Notes under the pieces: model-generated
Database searches by the model: none
The model's input: the letters and a program-made list of their open reading frames with translations, nothing else
What the model was told of the DNA's origin: nothing
Assembly: GCF_028657195.3 (NCBI RefSeq)
Contig: NZ_JANCPR020000040.1
Coordinates: forward strand, 20,397 to 84,396
Source: Streptomyces iconiensis
GTDB taxonomy: Bacteria; Actinomycetota; Actinomycetes; Streptomycetales; Streptomycetaceae
DNA length: 64,000 nucleotides
Direction of reading: 5' to 3'
Position numbers and translations under genes: made by a program
Shown here: positions 26,672 through 35,806 of the stretch, in pieces
Layout: every line of letters starts with the position of its first letter
Numbering within the stretch: the first letter of the stretch is position 1

Positions 26672-27271
26672 ATGACGGAAAACATCTTGTTCGCGGACTA
26701 CACGGACCGGGGGCGCGACGCGGCACTACAGGCACTCGTCGCACTCGACGCAGCCCACGACGCCGGGTCACTCAAACTGCGCGAGGCCCGGGTGATCCGC
26801 CGCGACGAAGACGGCGATGTGGAGGTGCCGGGCGAGGTGGACCACACCTACGACTCGGCGGGCTTCGCCGTCGGCGGGGTCGTCGGAGCGCTGGTGGGCC
26901 TTCTGGGCGGTCCCGTAGGGGTCCTGATCGGATTCGGCGCGGGAGGGCTGATCGGCGGCGCCCAGGACGCCCGGCGTGTCATCGAGACGAACACGGCTCT
27001 GGAGGAGCTGACAGCCGGGATCCCGCCCGGCAGCACCGTCCTCGTCGCCGAGGCCGCCGAGGACAGCACAACACCTGCCGACCAGGCGCTCGGCTCCGGT
27101 GTCCGGCGCTATGAGGCCGCCAAGGTCAGGGCGGACCTGGAAGAGGCGCTCAAGGCCGCTGAAGCGGGCTCGGAGAGGGGATCCGGAGCGGACTCGGAGA
27201 GGGGGTCCGGAGCGGGCTCCGGGCGGGAAGACAGCGGCGGGGAGCCCTCGCCGCCGACACGGCGGGAGTGA
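26672..27271 (+). CDS. DUF1269-like protein with glycine-zipper membrane segment
   Basis: 199 residues from ATG 26672. The first 65 residues form a small alpha/beta part (ENILFADYTDRGRDAALQALVALDAAHDAGSLKLREARVIRRDEDGDVEV). A Gly-rich hydrophobic segment follows (AVGGVVGALVGLLGGPVGVLIGFGAGGLIGG), then TALEELTAGIPPGSTVLVAEA. This layout matches DUF1269/DUF6325-type proteins. The last 35 residues are Ser/Gly/Glu repeats (GSERGSGADSERGSGAGSGRE), encoded by a degenerate 18-bp repeat. The function is unknown. No strong Shine-Dalgarno is visible. Confidence 0.8.
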   Translation: MTENILFADYTDRGRDAALQALVALDAAHDAGSLKLREARVIRRDEDGDVEVPGEVDHTYDSAGFAVGGVVGALVGLLGGPVGVLIGFGAGGLIGGAQDARRVIETNTALEELTAGIPPGSTVLVAEAAEDSTTPADQALGSGVRRYEAAKVRADLEEALKAAEAGSERGSGADSERGSGAGSGREDSGGEPSPPTRRE

Positions 27272-27315
27272 GAGGCGGCACGAGACGTGCGACAGCAGCG
27301 GCATCGGGCGGCAGT

Positions 27316-27397
27316 GCCGGTGACCGGCCATAGGGCGCAACCCCTTGATGCGCCCCGGTGTTCCCTGTGATCACCTGATTCATGGAGATCACAGGGA
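27316..27397 (+). promoter_or_regulatory. hairpin-rich leader upstream of the SMR exporter
   Basis: Three hairpins follow in series: GCCGG/CCGGC at 27316-27328, GGCGCA/TGCGCC at 27334-27354, and a perfect 11-bp stem TCCCTGTGATC/GATCACAGGGA at 27362-27397 with a 14-nt loop, 47 nt before the start codon. The first two could terminate the preceding gene. The third is too far from that gene and is more likely an operator dyad or an RNA switch. I could not match it to a guanidine riboswitch class. Confidence 0.45.
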
Positions 27398-27444
27398 CAG
27401 CGGCCTCCCAATGGGCGGCACGAGACGAACGGAGGGAGCACGGT

Positions 27445-27765
27445 ATGGCTCTGGCTTGGGGTGTGCTGATCGCGTCGGGATGTCTGGAGACGGTGTGGGC
27501 CACCGCGCTCGAAGCGTCCAAGAACTTCCACAGGCTCGGCCCTTCCCTGCTGTTCCTCGTGGCGCTCGCCGGCAGCATGGCGGGTCTGTCCTACGGCGTG
27601 ACCCACATTCCGCTCGGCACCGCCTACGGGGTCTGGGTCGGCATCGGGGCCGTCGGCACCGCCGTCTACGGCATGGTCGCCCTCGGGGATCCCACGACCG
27701 TGGCCCGCATCCTGTGCCTGCTGCTGATCGTCGGTGGCGTGGTGGGGCTGAAACTCATCCACTGA
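27445..27765 (+). CDS. sugE: SMR family transporter (SugE/Gdx type)
   Basis: 106 residues with four membrane helices, the exact SMR size. GGAGGGAGCACGGT precedes ATG 27445. The essential Glu in helix 1 is in CLETVWATALEAS. Helix 2 reads SMAGLSYGVTHIPLGTAYGVWVGIGAVGTAVYG, and the GxG of helix 3 is present. The CLETVWATAL and HIPLGTAYGVWVGIG segments are closer to SugE/Gdx (guanidinium exporters) than to EmrE (quaternary ammonium efflux). It has no partner subunit gene, so it probably acts as a dual-topology homodimer. The hairpin-rich leader suggests regulated expression. Confidence 0.9.
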   Translation: MALAWGVLIASGCLETVWATALEASKNFHRLGPSLLFLVALAGSMAGLSYGVTHIPLGTAYGVWVGIGAVGTAVYGMVALGDPTTVARILCLLLIVGGVVGLKLIH

Positions 27766-27915
27766 GCTTTCCCCTGACCTTCTGTGCCTTCGGCCTCTTC
27801 GCCTGGGTGGCTCCGCCGGGGTGCTCAGCCGGCTCCGGTTCGGAAACGGCGGTGCTACCGGTACGGCGGGCCCGCGAGAATCACGCCCTGTAGGACCGCC
27901 GTCGCGCACTCGCGC

Positions 27916-28488
27916 TCAGGGACGCCGTCCCCGGAAGCGGAGTCCCCCGGTCTCCGGGTGGAGGTCGACGGACACGTCCGTGAACCCGGCTTCGGTCAGC
28001 CGCGCGGGCAGCGTCGCCGGGTCGACGACGTTCATCGTGTCGCCGATGTGCAGCAGCCGGAAGCGGAAGTTGAGCTGGCTGTCGGCCCCGGCGAACGTTC
28101 CGCCCGGGCGCAGCACCCGGAACGCCTCGGCGAAGATGCCGTCCTGCTGCTCGGCGGTCGGCACATGGTGCAGCATCGTGAAGCAGACAACGGCTGAATA
28201 CGCCCCGTCAGCGAGGGGCATCGCGGCGCCGTCGGCGTGCACGACGCGGGCACGCTCACCCCACTGGGACCGCAACAGCTCCGCCGTGCGCCCGTCCACC
28301 TCCACCGCGGTCAGCCGCGGCACCTGCTCGACCAGGACGCGCAGGTTCGCGCCGTATCCCGGGCCGATCTCCACTACGTCGTCGCCCAGTTGGACGTCAT
28401 CGAGCGCCCATGGGAGCAGCCTTTCCCGTACGCCCATGGCCCACTTCTCCGAACTGCACAGTTTCCGGTGCGCTCTGTTCATCGGCAT
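27916..28488 (-). CDS. class I SAM-dependent methyltransferase
   Basis: 190 residues from ATG 28488 (MPMNRAHRKLCSSEKWA). Motif I is VVEIGPGYGANLRVLV, the acidic end of strand 2 is TAVEVD, motif II contains HADGAAMPLADGAYSAVVCFTMLHHV, and RVLRPGGTFAGAD is motif III. No Shine-Dalgarno is visible; TAGCGT ends about 7 nt upstream, so the transcript may be leaderless. It faces an AraC-type regulator across 56 nt. The substrate is unknown; similar proteins act on small molecules or quinones. Confidence 0.88.
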   Translation of the reverse strand: MPMNRAHRKLCSSEKWAMGVRERLLPWALDDVQLGDDVVEIGPGYGANLRVLVEQVPRLTAVEVDGRTAELLRSQWGERARVVHADGAAMPLADGAYSAVVCFTMLHHVPTAEQQDGIFAEAFRVLRPGGTFAGADSQLNFRFRLLHIGDTMNVVDPATLPARLTEAGFTDVSVDLHPETGGLRFRGRRP

Positions 28489-28544
28489 ACGGCCGACGCT
28501 AGGCCGGTACGGTCCGTGTCCGCCACGGCGTACGCTGCCAACCG

Positions 28545-29378
28545 ATGCCGCCATACGGACAACGTGAGCAGCCGGAGCAGCCAGAGCGCCCGGAGCAGCC
28601 AGGGGTGCCGGAGCAGCCGGAGTTGCGCGACCACGGGCCCGGGCCGGGGCCGTCGTCCGGACACGCACTGGTAGTGCGCGGTTTCACGCTCGCGCGCGGC
28701 CACTGGTTCACCGAGCATCTCCATCCGGCGCACCAACTGGCCTGGTGCAGAAGCGGCCTGCTGACGGTGCGCACAACGGGCGGCACATGGCTGCTGCCGC
28801 CGAGCATGGCCCTGTGGATTCCCGCGCACACCCCGCACGCGACCGGGGCGACGAGCGCGACACAGATGCGCAGCCCGTACATCGAGCCCGCACACTGTCC
28901 GGTCACATGGACCGAACCGACCGTGGTGGCTGTTCCTCCGCTGCTGCGGGAACTGATCGGCCACCTGTCGCTCACGGACCTGGAAGAGCTGGCGCGCGCC
29001 CGCGCGGAGGCCGTTCTCTTCGATCTGCTCCGGCCGGTTCCCGCCCGGGACATCGCGCTGACCTGGCCCACCGACCCGCGTGCACGCCTGGTCGCCGACT
29101 CCCTCCACGCCGACCCGGCGGACGGCCGCGCCCTGGCCGGCTGGGCCAGCCTCGCGGGCGCCAGCGCCCGCACGCTCGCGCGTCTCTTCACGGCCGAGAC
29201 CGGCATCGGTTTCGGCCGCTGGCGCGAACGGCTGCGCGTCCAGGAGGCGATGCCACACCTCGCGTGCGGCCGTTCCGTGGAGTCCACGGCGCACAGGGTC
29301 GGTTACGCCTCTACGAGCGCCTTCATCGCCGCCTTCAGACGCACCGTCGGGCTCACCCCCGGCCAGTTCTTCGGCTGA
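28545..29378 (+). CDS. AraC family transcriptional regulator
   Basis: 277 residues. An N-terminal PEQPE repeat tract (residues 8-27) precedes a cupin-type sensor domain with HLHPAHQLAWCRSGLLTV and WLLPPSMALWIPAHTPHATG. The C-terminal double helix-turn-helix runs from about 185: LAGWASLAGASARTLARLFTAETGIGFGRWRERLRVQEAM and VESTAHRVGYASTSAFIAAFRRTVGLTPGQFF. This matches the AraC subgroup that often represses an adjacent MFS or efflux gene. Its neighbour here is the divergent methyltransferase, the likely target. Confidence 0.92.
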   Translation: MPPYGQREQPEQPERPEQPGVPEQPELRDHGPGPGPSSGHALVVRGFTLARGHWFTEHLHPAHQLAWCRSGLLTVRTTGGTWLLPPSMALWIPAHTPHATGATSATQMRSPYIEPAHCPVTWTEPTVVAVPPLLRELIGHLSLTDLEELARARAEAVLFDLLRPVPARDIALTWPTDPRARLVADSLHADPADGRALAGWASLAGASARTLARLFTAETGIGFGRWRERLRVQEAMPHLACGRSVESTAHRVGYASTSAFIAAFRRTVGLTPGQFFG

Positions 29379-29679
29379 GCCCGACCGCCTGACGCCCGAG
29401 CGCGACCGCCTGGCCCCGAGCGCCACACCGGGCACGCGAGCACCCAGGGGGAGCCGCCCCCGTCCTCGCCGGCCGGGAGACACCCCCACAGGACCGCGAC
29501 CGCATGTCTCCAACGCCCTTGCCATGACCATTGGTTCGACCACTTGACCCGTCATTTACATGCGCCAGCCACGCCGCTACGTTGACGCATACACGCCAGC
29601 CAGCCTCGTGCGTCATCTACGCGCGTCGCGCCTCGCCCGCCCTGCCATGCACCCCGTCCCCACCGCACACGGAGATGCC

Positions 29680-30450
29680 ATGCGCACACCGCGCCCAGGC
29701 CGCACGCTCGCCGTCCCTCTACGTCTCGTCCTCGCCGTCACGCTGCTCGCGGCGACCGTGCTCACGGGCACCGCCGCAGCCGCCACAGCGCCCCGCCCGG
29801 CAGCCGACGGCTGCTACACATGGCAACGCGACCTCGCGGAGGGCGCCACGGGCGAGGACGTGAGACAACTACAGGTACGCGTCGCCGGTTACCCGGCGCC
29901 CGGCGAAGTGATCGCCATGGACGGCGACTTCGGACCCGCCACCAAGGCGGCCGTCGTACGCTTCCAGAAGGCGTACGGGCTCACCGCCGGCGGCAAGGCG
30001 GACGGCCCGACCTACGAGAAGATCTACGCCCTCCAGGACGACGACTGCTCTCCCGCTCACTTCACCTTCAGCGAGCTGAACGACTGCAACTCCGACTGGA
30101 GCGGGGGCGCCGTCAGCGCGGCGCAGGCCAAGTCCTCCGCGCTGCGCACCATGTGGAAGCTGGAAGCACTACGGCACGCACTCGGCGACAAGCCGATCAC
30201 CGTCACCAGCGGATTCCGCTCCAAGGCGTGCAACGACCAGGTCGGAGGGGCACCGAGCAGCCGCCACCTGTACGGCGACGCTGCCGATCTCGGCGCGGGC
30301 CCGCACAGCCTCTGCACTCTCGCCAAGGCGGCCCGCGACCGTGGCTTCCACGGCATTCTCGGCCCCGGCTACCCAGGCCATGACGACCACACCCACCTGG
30401 ACCACCGCGCGAGCCGCTTCTGGTCGGCACCGACCTGCGGCATCGGCTGA
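29680..30450 (+). CDS. secreted D-Ala-D-Ala carboxypeptidase (peptidase M15) with peptidoglycan-binding domain
   Basis: 256 residues from ATG 29680 (GGAGATGCC upstream). A Sec signal peptide (RLVLAVTLLAATVLTGTAAAA) precedes a PG_binding_1 domain (GATGEDVRQLQVRVAGYPAPG...AMDGDFGPATKAAVVRFQKAYGL). The catalytic domain starts with HFTFSEL and has the LAS zinc motif His196-x6-Asp203 (SSRHLYGDAADL) and HDDHTHLDH. It closely resembles the zinc carboxypeptidase of Streptomyces albus G and acts on peptidoglycan stem peptides outside the cell. The several cysteines are typical of secreted forms. A second secreted LAS-type protein lies 232 nt downstream. Confidence 0.93.
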   Translation: MRTPRPGRTLAVPLRLVLAVTLLAATVLTGTAAAATAPRPAADGCYTWQRDLAEGATGEDVRQLQVRVAGYPAPGEVIAMDGDFGPATKAAVVRFQKAYGLTAGGKADGPTYEKIYALQDDDCSPAHFTFSELNDCNSDWSGGAVSAAQAKSSALRTMWKLEALRHALGDKPITVTSGFRSKACNDQVGGAPSSRHLYGDAADLGAGPHSLCTLAKAARDRGFHGILGPGYPGHDDHTHLDHRASRFWSAPTCGIG

Positions 30451-30682
30451 CCCCGCACGAAGCCGGCCGCACCCGCGCTCACGCCACCGCCTCGTGCGGT
30501 CAGGACGCCGTAACCACCCGGCCGTACGACCGTCCCTCACCCCAGAGGCCCACGCCTCACGACCGCCCCGCGCGCCGCCGTACCTCCACACACCACACGG
30601 CCGCACTCCGCCCCCGTACGCCCCAGGCCCTCTCAGGCCACGCCGTACGGCCGCCCGACAACTCCCGGAAAGGGAAACCACC

Positions 30683-31243
30683 ATGAGACCCACCAGACGC
30701 GTTCTGACCGCCCTCCTGGGCGCCGCTGCCGCCGCCGGCCTCACCCTCGGCGGCGCAGCCGCCGCACAGGCTTCTGCCGCCTCCCCTGCCCCCGCGTCGG
30801 CGTCCGCCTCCGGAGACACGCGGGCGGTCCAGGACGCGCCACGGACCCTGGCCAAGCTCACGCACGCCCAGGCGACGGCCAAATTCCGCGCCGCCGGCCT
30901 CACCTGGACCTCCAGCGGCGGCTGTTCGGACCGCAACAGGCCGAACTGCACCTCCTTCGACCAGCTCAACTCCGCCACCGCTGACGGCGCCGTCACCCTC
31001 AAGTCGGCCTCCAAGTGCGCCATCAAGCTCACCGGGGGCACCGAGACGGGCCACGCGAGCGGCACGTACAGCCACTGGAACGGCTACAAGCTCGACATGG
31101 CGCTCTCCAGCTGCCTGGACAGCTACATCAAGGGCACCTTCACCTCCATAGGTGGCTCCAAGTGGAAGTCCGGCTCGGGCAACATCTACTACCGCGAGGG
31201 CAACCACTGGGACGTCACCTACTACAACTGCGGCGGCTGCTGA
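30683..31243 (+). CDS. secreted protein with a probable LAS-type metallopeptidase site
   Basis: 186 residues. A signal peptide (RVLTALLGAAAAAGLTLGGAAAAQASA) is followed by a low-complexity Ala/Ser/Pro stretch, then a compact domain from about residue 55: LTHAQATAKFRAAGLTWTSSGGCSDRNRPNCTSFDQLN. His131 and Asp138 in SHWNGYKLD are seven apart, as in LAS peptidases, and Glu172-x-x-His175 (REGNHWDV) fits the second half of the site. It would then cleave peptidoglycan peptides like the neighbour. Four or more cysteines suggest disulfides. Similar domains occur in streptomycete secreted proteins and endolysins. The catalytic assignment is my inference from motif spacing. Confidence 0.72.
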   Translation: MRPTRRVLTALLGAAAAAGLTLGGAAAAQASAASPAPASASASGDTRAVQDAPRTLAKLTHAQATAKFRAAGLTWTSSGGCSDRNRPNCTSFDQLNSATADGAVTLKSASKCAIKLTGGTETGHASGTYSHWNGYKLDMALSSCLDSYIKGTFTSIGGSKWKSGSGNIYYREGNHWDVTYYNCGGC

Positions 31244-31379
31244 GCCGGTCGCCGCGGAACCCCACACCGCGCGCCACGAGCGAGCCGTAACGGGCCCGCA
31301 CGTAGCCCCACGCAGCGCCTTGAGCCCTCCTCCCGCCGCTCCGAGCGCCCGGAACCGGCGCGCGGAGCACGCACGAGGC

Positions 31380-31970
31380 TCAGACCTTGTACGGGCGCTT
31401 GGTGCGCGCGTCGCGGAGGGCGTGCCCCCACCAGCTCAGTTGGTCGAGCAGCGTCTTGGCGTAACCGTCGACGGCGTGGCTCTCCCGTGGCGTGCCCTGG
31501 TCGTCGAAGACCTCCCAGTAGTTGGCGAAGCTGACCGCGTCCCTGATGCACGCCGCGTGCAGCTCGTTGAAGACCAGCCGCAGCTGCTCGACCGCGTGCA
31601 GCCCTCCGCCGACCCCGCCGTAGGACACGAATCCGACGGGTTTGGCGTTCCACTCGGAGTAGAACCAGTCGACGGCGTTCTTCAGGGATGCCGGGTAGCC
31701 CCTGTTGTAGACGGCGGTGACGACCACGAAGGCATCGGCCGCCTCGATACGTGGGGCGAGCGCCTTGACCTCGTCGGGGAGCGGCGCTTCCGGATCGTCA
31801 CCGTTGAAGATCACGGGAAGCCGTTCCTCCAGCAGGTCGATGACGTCGACCTCGAAGTCCCCGTGGGCGCGGGCCTGTTCGGCGATCCAGTGCGCCGGCA
31901 CAGGAGCGAACCGGTCGTTACGGGTGCTGCCGACGATGACGGCCACACGGAGACGGCTGCTGTCCGGCAT
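31380..31970 (-). CDS. NADPH-dependent FMN reductase
   Basis: 196 residues from ATG 31970 (GAGAGGAAA upstream). It has the flavodoxin-like fold with the FMN phosphate loop VIVGSTRNDRFAP, the AVYNRGYPASLKNAVDWFY motif that contacts the isoalloxazine, and SYGGVGGGLHAVEQLR. The family reduces FMN, quinones, azo dyes or chromate with NAD(P)H. It is a single gene here, divergent from the second AfsR-like regulator. Confidence 0.92.
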   Translation of the reverse strand: MPDSSRLRVAVIVGSTRNDRFAPVPAHWIAEQARAHGDFEVDVIDLLEERLPVIFNGDDPEAPLPDEVKALAPRIEAADAFVVVTAVYNRGYPASLKNAVDWFYSEWNAKPVGFVSYGGVGGGLHAVEQLRLVFNELHAACIRDAVSFANYWEVFDDQGTPRESHAVDGYAKTLLDQLSWWGHALRDARTKRPYKV

Positions 31971-32143
31971 GCTCGTTTCCTCTCTCGGTACCGCGGCGCC
32001 TGAACGCCGCGAGAAGGCTGTTGGCCGGGCCCCGGCCCGTATGAGCAAGCCGTGCGCACGGGCCCCGTACCGCGTGCCACGGTCCGCTTCCGTGAGCTCG
32101 CCCGGCGCGTTTCACCCTGCCCCCGGAGGGCTCCGGCATCGTT

Positions 32144-32180
32144 CCGGTCCGGCTCCGGTCCGGCTCCGGTCCGGCTCCGG
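32144..32180. repeat. 11-bp tandem repeat upstream of the second AfsR-like gene
   Basis: Three exact copies and a partial fourth of CCGGTCCGGCT, in the 281-nt divergent gap between the FMN reductase and the regulator, 72 nt before the regulator start. SARP regulators bind direct repeats spaced by 11 bp (one helical turn), so the 11-bp period deserves attention. Confidence 0.55.
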
Positions 32181-32251
32181 CGGCTGCGCACCACGGGCGG
32201 GCCGCCGCAGAGAAGCGGGGCCCTCCTGGAGCCCTGCCATACGCTGGTGAC

Positions 32252-35200
32252 GTGCGATTCGGGGTGTTGGGAGCACTGGAGCTGCGGGGTGCGGGCGGTG
32301 ACACGGTCCGGATCCCGGAGGCCAAGGTGCGTGCGCTCCTTGTCGCGCTTCTGCTCGCCGAAGGCCGCCCCGTCCCCGCCGAGCGGCTGATCGATGGCCT
32401 GTGGGGTCACGGCCTGCCCACGGACCCCGCCAGGGTGCTGCGCGCGAAACTCTCCCAGCTACGGGGCGTCCTGGAACGCGCCGAAGACGGTGCGCGGGGC
32501 CGCGTCCTGCACAGCCAGGCCGGTTACCTGCTGGAGACCGGCCCCGACGAGGTGGACGCAGCGCGCTTCCGTGCCCTCCTCGCGCACGCGCACCGTACGG
32601 ACGATCCGGGCGCCCGGATCGCCGCGCTGGACGAGGCGCTCGCACTGTGGCGCGGTCCGGCGCTGGCGGGCTTCACCGACGAACCGTTCGCCGCCCCCGC
32701 AGCCGCACGCCTGGAAGAGGAGCGGCTGACCGCTCTGGAAACACGCGCTGAGGCCCGCGTGGAGCTGGGAGAACACCGCGCGGTCGCCGACGAGTTGGGC
32801 GAGCTGGCGCAGCGCCATCCGCTGCGTGAACGGCTCCACGCGGCCTATATGAGCGCCCTGTACCGCGCCGGACGCCAGGCAGAGGCCCTGGAGTGCTACG
32901 AGCGGCTGCGGCAGCGCCTCGCCGAGGATCTGGGCGTGGACCCGGGCCCTGAGGCCGCCATGCTCCACCAGGAGATCCTGCGCCAGGACCCCCGCCTGGG
33001 CCCTGACCCGAACTGTCCGCCCGCGCCGGCTTCCGGAACGCACGTCCCGGCTCACGCGCCCATGCCGTCCCCCGGAACGAACCTCCCGGCCCGTGCCGAC
33101 GAACTGATCGACCGCGTACGGGAAACCGCCGAGGTACGCGAACTACTGGAGAGCGCACGGCTGGTGACCCTCACGGGCCCAGGCGGTGTCGGCAAGACAC
33201 GTCTCGCGGTGGAGGCCGCCGCCGGTCTCGTCCCCGACTACCCCGACGGCGTCTGGCTGGTGGAGCTGGGGGCCCTGCCCGGCCGGCCCGAACCCGGCGC
33301 CACGCTGTGCGTCGCCGAGGCCGTGGAGACCGTACTCGGCATCCGCAACGAAGTGACGACCGCGGACTGCGCGGAGACCACGGCCGCGCGGCTGGCCGGC
33401 GTCCTGGCCGGCTCCCGCTGCCTCCTGGTACTCGACAACTGCGAGCACCTGCTCGGCGCCGCCGCCGACCTGGTGCGGCGACTGCTACAGGCGGCCCCCG
33501 GGGTGAGGTGCCTGTTGACGAGCAGGGAGACGCTGGGCCTCCCCGGCGAGCATGTGTACGACGTACCGCTGCTGAGCCTGCCGCGGCACGAGTGCCCGCC
33601 GGAGGAGTGCTCCCAGGAGGACGGCGTTCCCTGGCGGGCCCCGCCCCGGAACGCCGCAGAATCCGGAGCCGTACGGCTGTTCGCCGCCCACGCCTCGGCC
33701 CAGGCGCCGTCCTTCCGCCTCGACGAAGCCACCCTCCCCCTGGTCGTCTCGGTCTGCCGCCACCTGGACGGCCTGCCGCTCGCACTGGAACTGGCCGCGC
33801 ACCGCGTCAGAGCGCTGGGCCTGCGTGAGCTGGCCGCACGCCTGGACGACCGTTTCGCGCTCCTGGCCGCCGGCGGTGCCCACCTTCCCAGTCGCCAACA
33901 GACCCTCCGCGCGGTCATCGACTGGAGCTGGGAGATGCTCACGGAGGCGGAGAAGACCGTACTGCGCCGCCTGGTGGTGCACGCCGACGGCTGCACCCTG
34001 CGCGCCGCCGAGGCGGTCACCACAGGGGTGGGCCCCGTCCAGGGCGGTGTACTGGAGCCGCTGGCCCGACTCGTCGAACGCTCCCTGGTGACCGCCGTCG
34101 AGGGTCCGGACGAAGTGCGCTACAGCATGCTGGAGTCCGTCTCCGTCTACGCGGCCGAACGCCTGCGCGAGGCGGGCGAGACAGAGGCGGCCCAGCTGTC
34201 GCACATGCGCTACTACAGGGAGTTCACCGAGGATGCCGACCCACGTCTGCGCGGCAGCGAACAGCGCTACTGGCTGCGCAGGCTGAGCGACGAGAGCGCC
34301 AACATCAGTGCCGCGCTCGACACGGCGCTGCGCCACGGGGACGCCGACAGCGCCCTGCGCCTCGCCGTCGGCGTCTTCTGGCACCGCTGGATCAAGGGCC
34401 GGCACGGCGAGGCACACCGCTCGCTCACCCGGGCACTCACCCTGGAAGGCGGCAGCCGGGCCGTCCGCGCGCGTGCCCACGCCTGGCGTACGTTCCTGGA
34501 CCTGATCGCCAGAGAACCCGCCGACCCTCTGGCCGCTGCCCAGGCGGCCCTGGACCTCTTCGACGGCGCCGACGACGAGGAGGGCCGCTCGACCGCCAAG
34601 TGGGCCCTGTCCCCCGCGCTCGTGGAGTGCGGTGAGATCCAGGCAGCCGAGTCTCTGGTGGGCCAGGCGCTGTCCGCCTTCCGGGCCCGTGGCGACACCT
34701 GGGGCACCGCTGCGGCGCTCGCCAACCGCGCCTGGCTGGACATGCTGCGCGGCGCCCTCCCCCGCTTCGAGACCGACGGAGCGCACGCACTGAAGCTGTT
34801 CACCGAGATCGGCGACGAGTGGGGAAAGTTGGAGGCCATGGCCGCCCTGTGGCGGCAGAAGGAGACGGCGGGCGACTACGAGGAGGCCGAACGGATAGGG
34901 CAGGAGGCGCTGCGCATCGCACAGGACCTCAACCTGTGGCGCCAGGTGTCCTTCTGGCTGGCCTGCCTCGGCGGGAGCGCCCTGACGCGGGGCGCCCTCG
35001 CACAGGCCGAGGACCTCCTGGAACGCGCCAGGAAACTGGCGACCGAGCACGGCGAACGGTACGGCGAACGCCTCGCGCGCTTCGGACTGGGCCTCACGGC
35101 CCGCCGCGCCGGCGACTTCTCCCGCGCCGAGGACCACTTCCGCGCGTGGCTGGGCGGGGGCCCATGGGACCAGGGTTCCGTCGATGCCGCCCTGGCACTT

Positions 35201-35530
35201 GCCGAGACGGGCTTCCTGGCGGAACAGCGCGGCAAGCCTCTCGAAGCACTGCGCCTGCACAGGAAGGGCCTCACGGCGGCCCGCGCGACCGGTTCGCACC
35301 GCGCGCTCGCCCTGGCACTGACCGGGCTCGCGGGCGCGCACACACTGGCGGGCAACCCCGAAGAGGCCGCGCGCCTGCTCGGCGCAGCCGACGCCGCGCG
35401 CGCCGCATCAGGTACCCCCGTGCCCCCCACCGAGAGCGCAGACCTCGACCGCGTCACGGCCGCCACACGGAACGCCCTCGAAGAGGCCGTCTTCACCGCC
35501 GAGTTCGACCGTGGCCGCCGCTCCCCTTGA
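32252..35530 (+). CDS. AfsR/SARP-type regulator with BTAD, NB-ARC-like ATPase and TPR-like C-terminus
   Basis: 1,092 residues from GTG 32252. The order is winged helix (1-90), BTAD (about 95-245, LGVDPGPEAAMLHQEIL), a Pro-rich linker, an ATPase with Walker A GPGGVGKTR near 307-315 and Walker B RCLLVLDNCEHL near 388-400, then helical repeats. The ATPase part (TSRETLGLPGEHVY, LPLALELAAHRVRALGLRELAARLDDRFALLAAG, LRAVIDWSWEML) resembles the LuxR/AfsR-type regulators of many clusters. It is divergent from the FMN reductase, the only close candidate target. It is about 38% GC-neutral coding with typical third positions and no sign of transfer. Confidence 0.92.
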   Translation: MRFGVLGALELRGAGGDTVRIPEAKVRALLVALLLAEGRPVPAERLIDGLWGHGLPTDPARVLRAKLSQLRGVLERAEDGARGRVLHSQAGYLLETGPDEVDAARFRALLAHAHRTDDPGARIAALDEALALWRGPALAGFTDEPFAAPAAARLEEERLTALETRAEARVELGEHRAVADELGELAQRHPLRERLHAAYMSALYRAGRQAEALECYERLRQRLAEDLGVDPGPEAAMLHQEILRQDPRLGPDPNCPPAPASGTHVPAHAPMPSPGTNLPARADELIDRVRETAEVRELLESARLVTLTGPGGVGKTRLAVEAAAGLVPDYPDGVWLVELGALPGRPEPGATLCVAEAVETVLGIRNEVTTADCAETTAARLAGVLAGSRCLLVLDNCEHLLGAAADLVRRLLQAAPGVRCLLTSRETLGLPGEHVYDVPLLSLPRHECPPEECSQEDGVPWRAPPRNAAESGAVRLFAAHASAQAPSFRLDEATLPLVVSVCRHLDGLPLALELAAHRVRALGLRELAARLDDRFALLAAGGAHLPSRQQTLRAVIDWSWEMLTEAEKTVLRRLVVHADGCTLRAAEAVTTGVGPVQGGVLEPLARLVERSLVTAVEGPDEVRYSMLESVSVYAAERLREAGETEAAQLSHMRYYREFTEDADPRLRGSEQRYWLRRLSDESANISAALDTALRHGDADSALRLAVGVFWHRWIKGRHGEAHRSLTRALTLEGGSRAVRARAHAWRTFLDLIAREPADPLAAAQAALDLFDGADDEEGRSTAKWALSPALVECGEIQAAESLVGQALSAFRARGDTWGTAAALANRAWLDMLRGALPRFETDGAHALKLFTEIGDEWGKLEAMAALWRQKETAGDYEEAERIGQEALRIAQDLNLWRQVSFWLACLGGSALTRGALAQAEDLLERARKLATEHGERYGERLARFGLGLTARRAGDFSRAEDHFRAWLGGGPWDQGSVDAALALAETGFLAEQRGKPLEALRLHRKGLTAARATGSHRALALALTGLAGAHTLAGNPEEAARLLGAADAARAASGTPVPPTESADLDRVTAATRNALEEAVFTAEFDRGRRSP

Positions 35531-35806
35531 CACTCAGCCGAAGCCGCCGTTCCGGTTGACGTGTGACACCGAGGGCACGGCCGCCCCTGATCGCCGCCCG
35601 TGGCCCCCACAGATCCCCTCACCCACCCCCGCCTCCGTGGCCGCGTCGCCCTCACCTGGCGTGCCAACGGCCCCGTCGGCCCCGCAGCCCAGCCCACGCC
35701 CTCCCCTCCCGCCTGTGCGCTGCCTTCGCCACCCAGACGACCTGAACGACCGCCTCCTGCGGCCCCGAACACCTTGTACCGCCCGGCGGTTCGGCCATCC
35801 CTCACG

